64,000 nucleotides of DNA from Solwaraspora sp. WMMD792 (GCF_029626105.1 NZ_JARUBH010000009.1:3534001-3598000); one strand, 5' to 3'. Shown: positions 1 through 10,853, counted from the stretch's first letter. Notes: generated by a model not told the origin, from the sequence alone. Program-made: numbers and translations.

Positions 1-1633
1 CGCCGACAACAGCGGGGTACGGGGACCACGCCACACCACGACAAGGTAGGCACACGCCCACAGAATCGTCAGCTGCAGCGCCGGGTTCAACGCAATGGTG
101 AACATGACCAGGGTCAGCGACCGCAGGCTCGGCACGCCGACGACGACCATCTCATTGACGAGGAACCAGAACGCCAGCCACAGCGCGACGAGGATCGCCG
201 ACTGGAGCACCCCGATCCAGTAGGCACGGCGGCCGGCGTCGTGCCGCATCCGGGTCCACGCACCGAGCACCGTCCAGCGCAGGTAGACCAGGGTCATCAG
301 CAACAGCAGCAGGGCGGTGGCCACACCGATCAGCGGCGCGGACCCGACGATCGGGCGCCAGCTGCCGACGAGCGGGAACGGCGGGGCAAGATACTGTGCG
401 GCCAGGACACCACCGGTGAAGGCGACCGCGAACCGGCCGGTACGCGGCGGCGGTTCGCCGAGCACGACGCTGCCCTGCACCGCCCGCCACACCGCGCCGG
501 TCACCACGGCGGCCACCAGACCACCGAACAGCAGGGCGACCAGCCAGCCCCGCACATGCACACTGCTGCTCGCGTCCACCAGCGTGAGGACGTAGTAGGC
601 GGGTGGGTAGCCGAAGCCAAGGAGCAGGCCGACGGCTGCCCCCAACGCCGGGCTCAGCCGGTACACCCTGGGTGCTCCGTGCAGTACGGCGATCCGGTTA
701 CGGATGCGCGGGTGGTGCACCGACCGCAGTTGCCAGCGCAGCCAGCCGAGTGGTGTGCGGCTGACGGGACGGTCGGGGATGGTCCGCAGCACCGCCACCA
801 GGTCGTCGGGCGGGGCCGACCGGGCGACGTGCAGATCGGCGTAGTACTCACGGGTCCTCAGCACCGCGACACGGATCAGCCACATCATCACGATCAGCAC
901 GGTCATCGGCCAGACCAGGCCGATCAGATCGGCTGGTCGTAGGGCGACGGCGACAGCCGACGGGACGCCGACCACGGCCAGGAAGGCCCACCAGACCGCG
1001 ATGGTCATCGACGTCAGGTCGACGTCCCGGTTCGCCAGGTGGCCCAGTTCGTGATCGAGCACCGCCCGCAGCGTGCGTTGCGTCTGGGGGGTGGCGCGCA
1101 GCAGACGTGCGTCGAGCAGGATTCGGTAGTGCCGGAGCCGCCCGAAGGTCCGGGCGAGACCGACCAGTGGTGCGACGCTCACATGGACCCGTACCCGATG
1201 TCCTGATGCGGCGACGGCCTCGCGGACCAGTGCCGCAGCAGACGTGGCGGCCATCGTGTCGAGTGGCAGGACTCCCCGGCGGAGCACCCACCAGGGGGTG
1301 GCCAGGTAGATGATGGCGGTGACGACCGCCAGGAGCACCCCGGGCACCACCAGGTACGCGGCGATACGCAGGTTCACGCCGTACTGGCAGCGGTCGAACG
1401 CGGCGACCAACGCCGCCGGCTCCACCGCTTCCACCGTCTCGTAGGCGCGGGCGCCGCACTGGAAGAGACTCGCCCCGAGGTCGGGCTGGTAGGCGACGCC
1501 GATCCAGTAGTAGGCATAGCCGGAGCTGACCAGTGCGGTCAGGATCAGCAGCAGGAACCGGCCGGCGGTGGCAGGTGGCAGCCGGAACGCGTCGGCGGCG
1601 GTGAGCGCCCGGCCGGGCTGGTTCCCGGTCATT
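1..1633 (-). CDS. M48-family integral membrane zinc metallopeptidase, 3' end cut by window edge
   Basis: The frame is open from an ATG at 1633 to the window edge (544 residues, no stop), so the C-terminus lies outside. The gluzincin motif HELGH is at residues 194-198, inside the wider DHELGHLANRD context, and the third zinc ligand is E262 in REYYAD; together these are the M48 (HtpX/Ste24) signature. Hydrophobic segments precede the motif (about residues 25-45 and 90-115) and several more follow it, so the active site should face the cytoplasm beside the membrane, as in HtpX. Its ATG overlaps the upstream stop as ATGA (1629-1633), so the two genes are probably translationally coupled. The family degrades misfolded or signal-peptide-like membrane proteins; the substrate here cannot be read. 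Confidence 0.85.
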
Positions 1634-2123
1634 TCCCGGTTGGATCTTCCATCAGTTTGGCTGCCAGGGTGATGGACAGCCGGGTGCCGGTGTCGGTGGA
1701 CAGACCGCAGCTGTGGGCCAGCTGCCTGGCAAGTTCGCCGACCGCCGCCGCCTCACCTGGGGTGAGCTTCGGCAACGGCGTGGCCTCGGCGGCCGGGGCC
1801 GCTGAGGTCAGCTGACGGGCGAGCCGACGGCTGGCCAGCCAGCGGCCCAGGTCGTTGATCTGGTGTTCGGCGTAGCCACTGAGGACATTAGTCGCTACCC
1901 CGTTGAGGATGATGAGGGCAAGGGACGCCACGAGCTGGCCTGCTTCGACGGCGCCGAACCCGAGGGCGGCGTCGCGGCCCTTGCCGAGCAGGATGCCGCG
2001 CACGGTGGCCCGACGGGAAACGTCGCTGCCGTAGAAGCTGTGGGTCACGGCTGCCAAAAGATCCAGTTCGTCGGATGCCACATCGGCCACGACGTCCTGT
2101 AGAGCATCTGCGATTGTCGCCAC
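1629..2123 (-). CDS. Conserved-looking hypothetical protein coupled to the M48 peptidase
   Basis: This is a 164-residue protein from a GTG at 2123. An ATG further upstream in the same frame would overlap the preceding gene, and neither start has a clear Shine-Dalgarno, so the N-terminus is uncertain. The N-terminal half is mixed helical with one apolar stretch (AGQLVASLALIILNGVATNVL) that could be a membrane or core helix. The C-terminal third is alanine- and leucine-rich and charged. I recognise no family. It shares an ATGA overlap with the downstream M48 peptidase, so a partner or regulator role is plausible, but this rests only on gene order. Confidence 0.6.
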   Translation of the reverse strand: MATIADALQDVVADVASDELDLLAAVTHSFYGSDVSRRATVRGILLGKGRDAALGFGAVEAGQLVASLALIILNGVATNVLSGYAEHQINDLGRWLASRRLARQLTSAAPAAEATPLPKLTPGEAAAVGELARQLAHSCGLSTDTGTRLSITLAAKLMEDPTGK

Positions 2124-2166
2124 CGGACCAGCGTATTCCGACGGTCCACGGAGGATAATTAGCCGA

Positions 2167-3405
2167 TCATACGTGCCGTGCCACCCTGTCGACGGCATCG
2201 GGGTGACCTGTGCCGCCGATGGTCGGGCCGGTCGGCCAGAGTGCCGCCAGGTCGGCCGGGGCCAGCGGGCCCTGGTACGCGGCCCGCAGCACCGCCGCGC
2301 CGGTCTCGACGCCGCCCCGGTCGGCGAGCGCCACGAACCAGTCGACGCCGGCCGGGTACGCCCACAGGTACGACCGCAGCTGCGGGTCGACGCCACGGTC
2401 GGTCAGCGCGTCGCCGATCTCCTCGTCGGACCAGAACGGCACCCGCTGCCGGGCCCACGCCACACAGTCGGCGACCGGCACGCCGTCGTCGATCGCCCGG
2501 TGCAGCCCGGCCCGGACCAACTGGGTGTAGTGCGTCAGCCGCACCCGCGCCACCGCCGCCGCGTCGTCGCCGATGACGAACAGCGGCAGCGCCTGCGCTA
2601 GCCCTTCCAGCAGCACCTGGGTGTTCGTGTGCACCGACAGCAGGCGTACTACACCATCGTCCACGGTAGACCATTCGGCGTACCAGCTGGCCGACTGCAG
2701 GGCGTGGCCGAGCACCTCGTGCAGCGCGAACACCCGGGCCTGCGTCTCGGTGAACTCGGCGCGCTGCCGGTTCAGCCGCAGCCGGGCGGCGGAGCCGGCC
2801 CCGTCCAGCCAGTACGACCAGTAGGCGTCGACGTCGACCCGTTCGATCGTCAACTGGTACGGCGCGGACGTGCCGGTCGCCGCCCGTACCTGGGGTTCCA
2901 GCTCGGCGGCCGCCTGCTCGATGGCGTCCGGGACGTCCTGGCGGCGCAGGATGCCTTCGGCGCGGGCCAACCGGCCGGGGAGCCGGTCGTCCCAGTCCAC
3001 CCCGAGGCCGGCCAGGCTGGTCCGGGCCCGGTCGCCGACCTCCGCCAGGTGGTCGTCCGGCCAGCCCGCCGCGCCGCAGCCCTGGGTTCGCCGGATGTAG
3101 TCGGTCAGCGGCAGCCGCTCGCCGAGCATGGCCCGCAGGTAGGCGATGTCCGCGTCGACCCGGGCCCGCAGCCGGTCGTCGGCCCGGCAGTCCGGCCCGT
3201 CGGCGACGGCGGCCAGTTCGTCGGCGACGGCGGTCAGTTCGGCCAGTACGGCGAACCTGCTGGTCGCGGGTGCGGGTGACGGGGCGGCCGGGTCGAGCGG
3301 CGCGCAGTCGTAGTCGATCACCGGGGTGGCGCCACGTCGGCGCTCGTAACCGTCCCACCCCCGCAGCGTCGCCTCGACCCTGTCCCGTACCGGCATCGTC
3401 GTCAC
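2167..3405 (-). CDS. Putative zinc-dependent peptidase with HEVLGH motif
   Basis: This is a 412-residue soluble protein from GTG 3405; an ATG three codons in (3396) is an alternative, and the open frame beyond 3405 would run into the leader of the divergent dioxygenase. The key feature is LHEVLGHALQ at residues 228-237, a hexapeptide HExxGH rather than the usual HExxH. Downstream is LLEGLAQALP with E267, in the position where a third metal ligand would be expected. HExxGH is known from dipeptidyl-peptidase III (M49), and HEx(2)PGHxLQ plus EGxA occur in DUF885/M32-like gluzincins; overall similarity to either is not evident by eye. No signal peptide is seen. Its stop lies 44 bases upstream of the next start. 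Function beyond metallopeptidase is unknown. Confidence 0.6.
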   Translation of the reverse strand: MTTMPVRDRVEATLRGWDGYERRRGATPVIDYDCAPLDPAAPSPAPATSRFAVLAELTAVADELAAVADGPDCRADDRLRARVDADIAYLRAMLGERLPLTDYIRRTQGCGAAGWPDDHLAEVGDRARTSLAGLGVDWDDRLPGRLARAEGILRRQDVPDAIEQAAAELEPQVRAATGTSAPYQLTIERVDVDAYWSYWLDGAGSAARLRLNRQRAEFTETQARVFALHEVLGHALQSASWYAEWSTVDDGVVRLLSVHTNTQVLLEGLAQALPLFVIGDDAAAVARVRLTHYTQLVRAGLHRAIDDGVPVADCVAWARQRVPFWSDEEIGDALTDRGVDPQLRSYLWAYPAGVDWFVALADRGGVETGAAVLRAAYQGPLAPADLAALWPTGPTIGGTGHPDAVDRVARHV

Positions 3406-3541
3406 GGTCCCATCCTGGCGTACCGGCTGGCACAGCCAACTCCCAGCTGGGATCCAGCGGGCAGCGGGCAACGGTGGTGAGGGTTGGTCGCAGATACGCA
3501 CGACACCCGACAGTGAGCCATCTTCACGAACGGAGAAACGG

Positions 3542-4528
3542 ATGCGACGCGACTCCCGCCGGGACACCACCCCGCGCTACCAGGGACGTCCGCTGGCCCG
3601 TCCCGACGAGGAAATCGTCGACCAGGGCCTCGGCTTCGACCTCGGCACCCTGCTGGGCCGCCGGCAGGTGCTGCGGGCGTTCGGCCTGGGTGCCGCGACC
3701 CTCGGCCTCGCCGCCTGCAGCGCGAACACGGGCGCCAGGGGCGGCACCTCGGCGGCGGCCGCGACCGCTGCGGCGACCGGCGAGATCCCGGACGAGACCG
3801 CCGGACCGTACCCCGGTGACGGCTCCAACGGGCCCGACGTCCTCGAACAGAGCGGTGTCGTCCGCAGCGACATCCGCTCCAGCTTCGGCGAGTCCAGCGG
3901 TACGGCCGACGGCGTACCACTGACCCTGGAACTCACCGTCACCGACCTGGCCAACGGCGGCACCCCGTTCGCCGGCGTCGCCGTCTACGTCTGGCACTGC
4001 GACCGCGAAGGCCGCTACTCCATGTACTCCGAAGGCGTCACCGACCAGAACTACCTCCGCGGCGTCCAGATCACCGACACCGACGGCAAGGTCACCTTCA
4101 CCACCATCTTCCCCGCCTGCTACACCGGCCGCTGGCCGCACATCCACTTCGAGGTCTACCCCGACGAGGCCAGCATCACCGACGCCGGCAACGCCATCGC
4201 CACCTCCCAGGTCGCCCTTCCCCAAAATGTCTGCGACACCGTGTACGCCGAACCCGGCTACGAATCATCGGTCACCAACCTCGCCCAGCTCAGCCTCGAC
4301 ACCGACAACGTCTTCGGCGACGACGGCGGGGCGAGCCAGCTGGCCACCGTGACCGGGGACGTCTCGGCCGGCTACGCGGCGACGTTGGTGGTGCCGGTCG
4401 ACACGACGACGGAGCCGACCGGCGGCGGCGCGGCTCCAGGCGGTGGCGGCCCGTCCGGTGGGCCGGCGGGTGGTGGACCGGCCGGAGGCGGTCCCGGCGG
4501 GGCGCCGCCGAGCGGCATGCCGTCCTGA
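3542..4528 (+). CDS. Tat-exported lipoprotein intradiol ring-cleavage dioxygenase
   Basis: This 328-residue protein starts at ATG 3542 behind CGGAGAAACGG. The N-terminus has the twin-arginine pair R40-R41 followed by an apolar stretch and the lipobox LAAC (C59), indicating a Tat-translocated, lipid-anchored extracytoplasmic protein. The catalytic fold is the intradiol dioxygenase barrel: YVWHCDREGRYSMY (149-162) and CYTGRWPHIHF (193-203) supply the expected Fe(III) ligands, two tyrosines (Y159 or Y162, and Y194) and two histidines (H200, H202). Such enzymes cleave catechol-type aromatics between the hydroxyls; secreted actinobacterial versions are poorly characterised. Residues from about 290 form a Gly/Pro/Ala-rich tail. 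It is divergent from the HEVLGH protein and convergent with the next gene. Confidence 0.85.
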   Translation: MRRDSRRDTTPRYQGRPLARPDEEIVDQGLGFDLGTLLGRRQVLRAFGLGAATLGLAACSANTGARGGTSAAAATAAATGEIPDETAGPYPGDGSNGPDVLEQSGVVRSDIRSSFGESSGTADGVPLTLELTVTDLANGGTPFAGVAVYVWHCDREGRYSMYSEGVTDQNYLRGVQITDTDGKVTFTTIFPACYTGRWPHIHFEVYPDEASITDAGNAIATSQVALPQNVCDTVYAEPGYESSVTNLAQLSLDTDNVFGDDGGASQLATVTGDVSAGYAATLVVPVDTTTEPTGGGAAPGGGGPSGGPAGGGPAGGGPGGAPPSGMPS

Positions 4529-4550
4529 CCTGCCACGTGCTGCCGCCGGG

Positions 4551-5663
4551 TCAGCCGCCCCCGCCACCTCCGTCGCCCCCGCCGGAGCCACCGGTGCCAC
4601 CGCCACCGCCACCGTCACCGCCGCCGTCGCTCCCACCGGCACCGTCGCCACCACCGCTACCGTCACCGGTTCCGCCGCTGCCCTCCGCCGCGCACCAGTC
4701 GGTGAAGTGCAGGGTCGGTCGGTCCACCTCGGTGAGCCCCCAGGTGGCCGGGTCGAACAGGTCGGTGTCGATCTCACGGTCCCGTACGGTCCGTCGGCCG
4801 GCGCTGATCGCGAGCAGCTCGGCCCGGGGTGGGGCGAGCGCCCGGCCGAGAACGGTGAACGCCGCCCGCAGCGCGGCGGCGACCGGCTCGGGGTCCGGCC
4901 GGTGGTCGTGCCACCACCCGGGACGGGTCACCGGCGCGCTGGGCAGGTCCCGCTGAGAGCCGGCGAGCCAGAGCAGTTCGTAGGGCAGGCCGGCGGCGGC
5001 CGGGGGGCGGCCCCGGCGGTGGCGACCGTACCAGCGGTAGTGGCTATGGGCCCGGCGCTGGCGCGCCGAGGCGGCGCGGCCGGTCCTGGTGCGGATGACC
5101 TGCTTCGGCAGCGCGTAGCGCACCAGGCCGAGCAGGCTCCCGGTGAGCACCATGACCAGGACGGAGAACATCAGCGCGGCGAAGTTGCCGGTGCCTTCGA
5201 AGACCTGGACGAGGACGAACAGGCACAACAGCAGGTAGCCGACCTGCAGGAGGCGGAAGATCTCGTGGGGCTTGACCGCCGACAGGTATCCGGTCTCGGT
5301 GAGTCGGGCCCGCGTGGTCGCCACGATCAACGGCGCAACCGGCCGGTCCCCCGGTTGGTCCAGGGTCAGTTCCCGGCCGGCACCGTCGAGTTGTCCGAAC
5401 AGGGCGGTCAGGATGTCGCGCTGCCCGGTGGGCAGCCCGTCGCCGGGCCTGGGCGAGCGGACCAGGGTGACCGACTCGCCGGACCGGCCGGCGTGAACGT
5501 CGAGGTAGCCGGCCTCGGCCAGCTCCACGACGGCTGCGGCCAGCGCCGTACCGCTGTGCAGCACGGTTCCGTCGGTCAGGACGTAGATGTCCAGCAGCGT
5601 CGGCGGTCCGGACGGATCCGTTTCGATGCCGGCGCCGCCGGCTCGCTTCGTCACGTCGGCCAT
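4551..5663 (-). CDS. DUF2207-like membrane protein with polyglycine tail
   Basis: This 370-residue protein starts at ATG 5663 (MADVTKRAG); the open frame continues upstream, but no better start is supported. Residues 20-130 resemble the winged-helix-like cytoplasmic part of DUF2207/TIGR04222-type actinobacterial membrane proteins (alternating AAVVELAEAGYL and LTETGYL segments). Two transmembrane helices follow at about 135-157 and 160-182, then a basic loop and a second soluble domain. The last roughly 45 residues are almost only Gly, Ser and Asp and face, convergently, the Gly-rich tail of the dioxygenase 22 bases away. Function is unknown; the family is linked to cell-envelope proteins only by topology. 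Confidence 0.6.
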   Translation of the reverse strand: MADVTKRAGGAGIETDPSGPPTLLDIYVLTDGTVLHSGTALAAAVVELAEAGYLDVHAGRSGESVTLVRSPRPGDGLPTGQRDILTALFGQLDGAGRELTLDQPGDRPVAPLIVATTRARLTETGYLSAVKPHEIFRLLQVGYLLLCLFVLVQVFEGTGNFAALMFSVLVMVLTGSLLGLVRYALPKQVIRTRTGRAASARQRRAHSHYRWYGRHRRGRPPAAAGLPYELLWLAGSQRDLPSAPVTRPGWWHDHRPDPEPVAAALRAAFTVLGRALAPPRAELLAISAGRRTVRDREIDTDLFDPATWGLTEVDRPTLHFTDWCAAEGSGGTGDGSGGGDGAGGSDGGGDGGGGGGTGGSGGGDGGGGGG

Positions 5664-5736
5664 GGCACCGAGTGTGACGACCCCGCGCCACCGGGTGGCG
5701 ACTGAGACAGCTCGGTGGCAGGTCGCCCTGCCCCGT

Positions 5737-5775
5737 CGACGTCGGACCGGCGTTGCGGGCACCGGTCCGACGTCG
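5737..5775 (-). terminator. Inverted repeat downstream of the beta-helix gene
   Basis: Perfect 14-bp arms (CGACGTCGGACCGG and its complement) are separated by 11 bases, starting 14 bases after the stop of the beta-helix/ricin gene. There is no T-run, as is usual for high-GC actinobacterial terminators. It would also separate that gene from the DUF2207-like gene that follows on the same strand. Confidence 0.55.
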
Positions 5776-5788
5776 GCGGCGGCCAGGG

Positions 5789-8329
<2,541 letters not shown>

Positions 8330-8397
8330 CTACGAATCGGATGAAGATGGTTCCGGTCGCTCCGTCGCAAACAGCACCGGCACCCGGTCGGAAATCG

Positions 8398-9420
8398 TCA
8401 TCGGTCGTCACCGGCGCCCTGACCGGTGCCGGTCAGGCCAGCCGCCCGCAACGCCAACCAGAGTTCGCCCGGAACCTCGATGTCCGCCCGCCGCAGGGTC
8501 TCGGTCACCTGGTGGCTGTTGCGCATGCCGACCACCGTCGAGACCACCGTGGGATGCGATCGGGCGAAGGCGAGTGCCGCCTGCGGAAGCGTGACACCGT
8601 GCCGCTCGCAGATCGCCGCGATCCGCCGGGCCCGCTCGATCAGCTCCGGCGCCGCCCGGCGGTAGTCGTATAGCGCGTCGTCCGGTGGCCGCTCACGCGA
8701 CAACAGCCCCGAGTTGTAGACACCGGCGATCACCACACCGACCGCGCGCTCCTGCGCCGCGGGCATCAGATCGGCCAACGCGGCCTGGTCGAGCAGAGTG
8801 TACCGGCCGGCACACATCACCAGGTCGACGTCGGACTCCCGGACGAACCGGGCAAGCAGCCGCGACTGGTTCATGCCGACCCCGACCGCGCGCAGGACGC
8901 CCTGGTCACGGAGCTCGGTCAGGGCGGGCAACGCCTCGGCCACGGCCTGCTCCCAGTGGTCGTCGGGGTCGTGCAGGTAGGCGACGTCGATCCGGTCCAG
9001 ACCCATCCGCTCCAGACTCGCCTCCAGACAACGGCGCACACCGTCGCGGCTGAAGTCCCAGACCCGGCGGTGGCTCGCGGCGACGTCGAACCCCTCCGGG
9101 TCGCGCGAACCCGCGGTCTCCGGCGACGGTACGAGAATCCGTCCGACCTTCGTCGACACCACGTACTCGTCGCGCGGTCTGGACCGCAGGGCGGCCCCGA
9201 GCCGCCGCTCGGACAGCCCCAGCCCGTAGTGCGGCGCGGTGTCGAAGTACCGGACACCACCGTCCCACGCGGTGTCGATGGCGGCGGCGAACTCCTCGTC
9301 GGTCGTCACCCGGTGCAGATTGCCGCCCTGGGACGCGCCGAAGCCGATACCGGTCAGGCGTACCGCCGGTCGACGCGGCAGCGACCGGTCCGACGTCAGG
9401 TGCTCCGTACCGCCCGTCAT
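8398..9420 (-). CDS. Aldo/keto reductase, sugar 1-dehydrogenase type
   Basis: This 340-residue protein starts at ATG 9420 with AAGGA eight bases upstream. It is a cytoplasmic NAD(P)-dependent TIM barrel: the catalytic set is D60 and Y65 (RYFDTAPHYGLGLSERRLG), K91 (VSTKVGR) and a histidine in AYLHDPDDHW. The motif run matches the D-threo-aldose/L-fucose 1-dehydrogenase branch of the family, which oxidises the free sugar to a lactone. It is the last gene of the catabolic operon running leftwards from 16.8 kb, and its natural predecessor (the SDR) is now separated from it by a tnpB element. Substrate specificity is an inference from the neighbours (dehydratase, KduD-like SDR). Confidence 0.8.
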   Translation of the reverse strand: MTGGTEHLTSDRSLPRRPAVRLTGIGFGASQGGNLHRVTTDEEFAAAIDTAWDGGVRYFDTAPHYGLGLSERRLGAALRSRPRDEYVVSTKVGRILVPSPETAGSRDPEGFDVAASHRRVWDFSRDGVRRCLEASLERMGLDRIDVAYLHDPDDHWEQAVAEALPALTELRDQGVLRAVGVGMNQSRLLARFVRESDVDLVMCAGRYTLLDQAALADLMPAAQERAVGVVIAGVYNSGLLSRERPPDDALYDYRRAAPELIERARRIAAICERHGVTLPQAALAFARSHPTVVSTVVGMRNSHQVTETLRRADIEVPGELWLALRAAGLTGTGQGAGDDR

Positions 9421-9441
9421 CAGAGTCCTTCCGTGGATACT

Positions 9442-9515
9442 CCGGCCTTCAGGCCGGGGAGGAAACGGAACCCCTGCGGAGCAGGGCAGGGAAAGCCGGT
9501 TCGCCGCCAAGGCGG
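9442..9515 (+). repeat. Left-end hairpins of the tnpB element
   Basis: Three stem-loops follow one another: CCGGCCT/AGGCCGG (9442-9457), CCCTGC/GCAGGG (9472-9486) and CCGCC/GGCGG (9504-9515). The first is part of CCTTCAGGCCGGGGAGGAA (9446-9464), which recurs with one mismatch at the right end (10782-10800). Subterminal hairpins are the recognition structures of IS200/IS605 transposition. Confidence 0.55.
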
Positions 9516-9575
9516 ATCGGCGTCCACCCCACACGCGACCCCACGGCTCACGACCGAATCGCTAGACTGTGGACT

Positions 9576-10853
9576 GTGTCCAGGACCGTGAAGCGGGCGT
9601 TCAAGTACCGCTTCCACCCCACCCCGGAGCAGGCCGCCGAGCTCGCCCGGACGTTCGGCTGTGTCCGGCTGGTCTACAACATGGCCCTGGCCGCCCGCAG
9701 CGAGGCGTGGACCCTGCGTCGGGAGCGGGTCACCTACAACGCCACCTCGGCGATGCTGACCGGGTGGAAGAAGACCGACGACCTCGCCTTCCTCGGCGAG
9801 GTGTCGTCGGTGCCGTTGCAGCAGGCGCTGCGGCACCTGCAGACCGCGTTCACGAACTTCTTCGCCAGACGCGCCCGGTACCCGACGTTCAAGTCGAGGA
9901 AGAGGTCGCGGCGGTCGGCGGAGTACACCGCCAGCGCGTTCCGCTGGCGCGACGGTCGGCTGACCCTGGCGAAGATGTCCGATCCGTTGGACATCGTGTG
10001 GTCCCGACCGTTGCCGGAGGGCGCGGCGCCGTCGACGGTGACCGTGTCGCAGGACCCGGCGGGCCGCTGGTTCGTCTCCCTGCTCTGCGACGACCGGATC
10101 GAACCGGCCCCGGCGTCGGGTGCCGTGGTGGGGGTCGACGCCGGCCTCGACAGCCTGTTCACCCTGTCCACCGGGGAGAAGATCCCCAACCCGAGACATG
10201 AACGCCGCGACCGGCGGCGGCTGGCCCGCGCCCAGCGGAACCTCGCACGCAAGGCCAAAGGCTCGGCGAACCGGGCCAAGGCCCGGCTGGCGGTGGCCCG
10301 GATTCATGCCCGGATCGCCGACCGCCGCCGCGACCACCTGCACAAACTCAGCACTCGGCTCGTTCGTGAAACCCAAACGATCGTGATCGAGGACCTGACC
10401 GTCCGCAACATGACGGCCAACCACCGTCTGGCCCGCGCCGTCTCCGACGCGGGCTGGCGGCAGTTCCGCAGCATGCTGGAGTACAAGACGCGCTGGTACG
10501 GCCGCGACCTGGTGGTCGTGGACCGCTGGTTCCCGTCGACCCGACTGTGCTCGGGCTGTGGCGTACTGGCTGAACACCTGCCGTTGCAGGTGCGGTCGTG
10601 GACCTGCCGGTGCGGGCAGGCCCATGACCGGGATGTCAACGCGGCCCGCAACATTCTCGCGGAGGGGCTCTCCGTGATTGCCTGTGGAGGCGGTGTAAGA
10701 CCTCACCGGGAGTCCTCCTCTCGGACGGGGCGGTCGTCGGTGAAGCAGGAACCCCCTGGGGCGACCCAGGGAATCCCCGTTCCTTCAGGGCGGGGAGGAA
10801 GTCAACGGCCCAGCCAACCGCCGTCGACCGGCAGGACGATCCCGTCGACGTAG
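9576..10853 (+). CDS. tnpB: TnpB-family RNA-guided nuclease of an IS1341-type element
   Basis: This 425-residue protein starts at GTG 9576. The N-terminal OrfB_IS605 helix-turn-helix (KYRFHPTPEQAAELARTFGC) is followed by a RuvC-like nuclease whose acidic triad is intact: D188 (VVGVDAGL), E272 (IVIEDLTV) and D353 (HDRDVNAARN). A zinc finger lies between the last two (CSGCG ... TCRCG). TnpB proteins are guided by an RNA from the element's own right end and cut next to a short target-adjacent motif, favouring element retention. Oddly, the frame continues past the element end (about 10804) into the antisense of the SDR gene, adding about 16 foreign residues; the conserved core ends near residue 365, so activity need not be affected. 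Confidence 0.85.
   Translation: MSRTVKRAFKYRFHPTPEQAAELARTFGCVRLVYNMALAARSEAWTLRRERVTYNATSAMLTGWKKTDDLAFLGEVSSVPLQQALRHLQTAFTNFFARRARYPTFKSRKRSRRSAEYTASAFRWRDGRLTLAKMSDPLDIVWSRPLPEGAAPSTVTVSQDPAGRWFVSLLCDDRIEPAPASGAVVGVDAGLDSLFTLSTGEKIPNPRHERRDRRRLARAQRNLARKAKGSANRAKARLAVARIHARIADRRRDHLHKLSTRLVRETQTIVIEDLTVRNMTANHRLARAVSDAGWRQFRSMLEYKTRWYGRDLVVVDRWFPSTRLCSGCGVLAEHLPLQVRSWTCRCGQAHDRDVNAARNILAEGLSVIACGGGVRPHRESSSRTGRSSVKQEPPGATQGIPVPSGRGGSQRPSQPPSTGRTIPST
10754..10804 (+). ncRNA. Right-end hairpins, candidate omega-RNA scaffold of tnpB
   Basis: Two adjacent stems close the element: CCCTGGG-GCGA-CCCAGGG (10754-10771, a 7-bp stem with a GNRA tetraloop) and CCCCG/CGGGG enclosing CCT/AGG (10775-10795). 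In TnpB systems the guide RNA spans the 3' part of tnpB and this end, and its spacer is the sequence just outside; here that would be the antisense of the SDR 3' end. The 5' limit of any RNA cannot be read. Confidence 0.45.

Larger units (their letters stand above)
9434..10804 (+). mobile_element. Solo tnpB insertion element (IS200/IS605 superfamily, IS1341 type)
   Basis: The element consists of a left end with hairpins, one tnpB gene and a right end that closes with the GGGGAGGAAGTCAA-type terminus seen in this superfamily. There is no tnpA transposase, so movement would need one supplied in trans. The right boundary falls at the stop codon of the SDR gene (10802-10804); the left boundary is not exact and must lie beyond the ribosome site of the reductase (about 9430). 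The element is oriented against the host operon, and no target duplication is expected for this family. Confidence 0.7.

Noticed and set aside
241-942. Long plus-strand open frame of 233 codons over the M48 gene
   Set aside because: It is antisense to a gene with clear zinc-peptidase motifs, is rich in His, Gln and Arg typical of the antisense of GC-rich genes, and has no family features.
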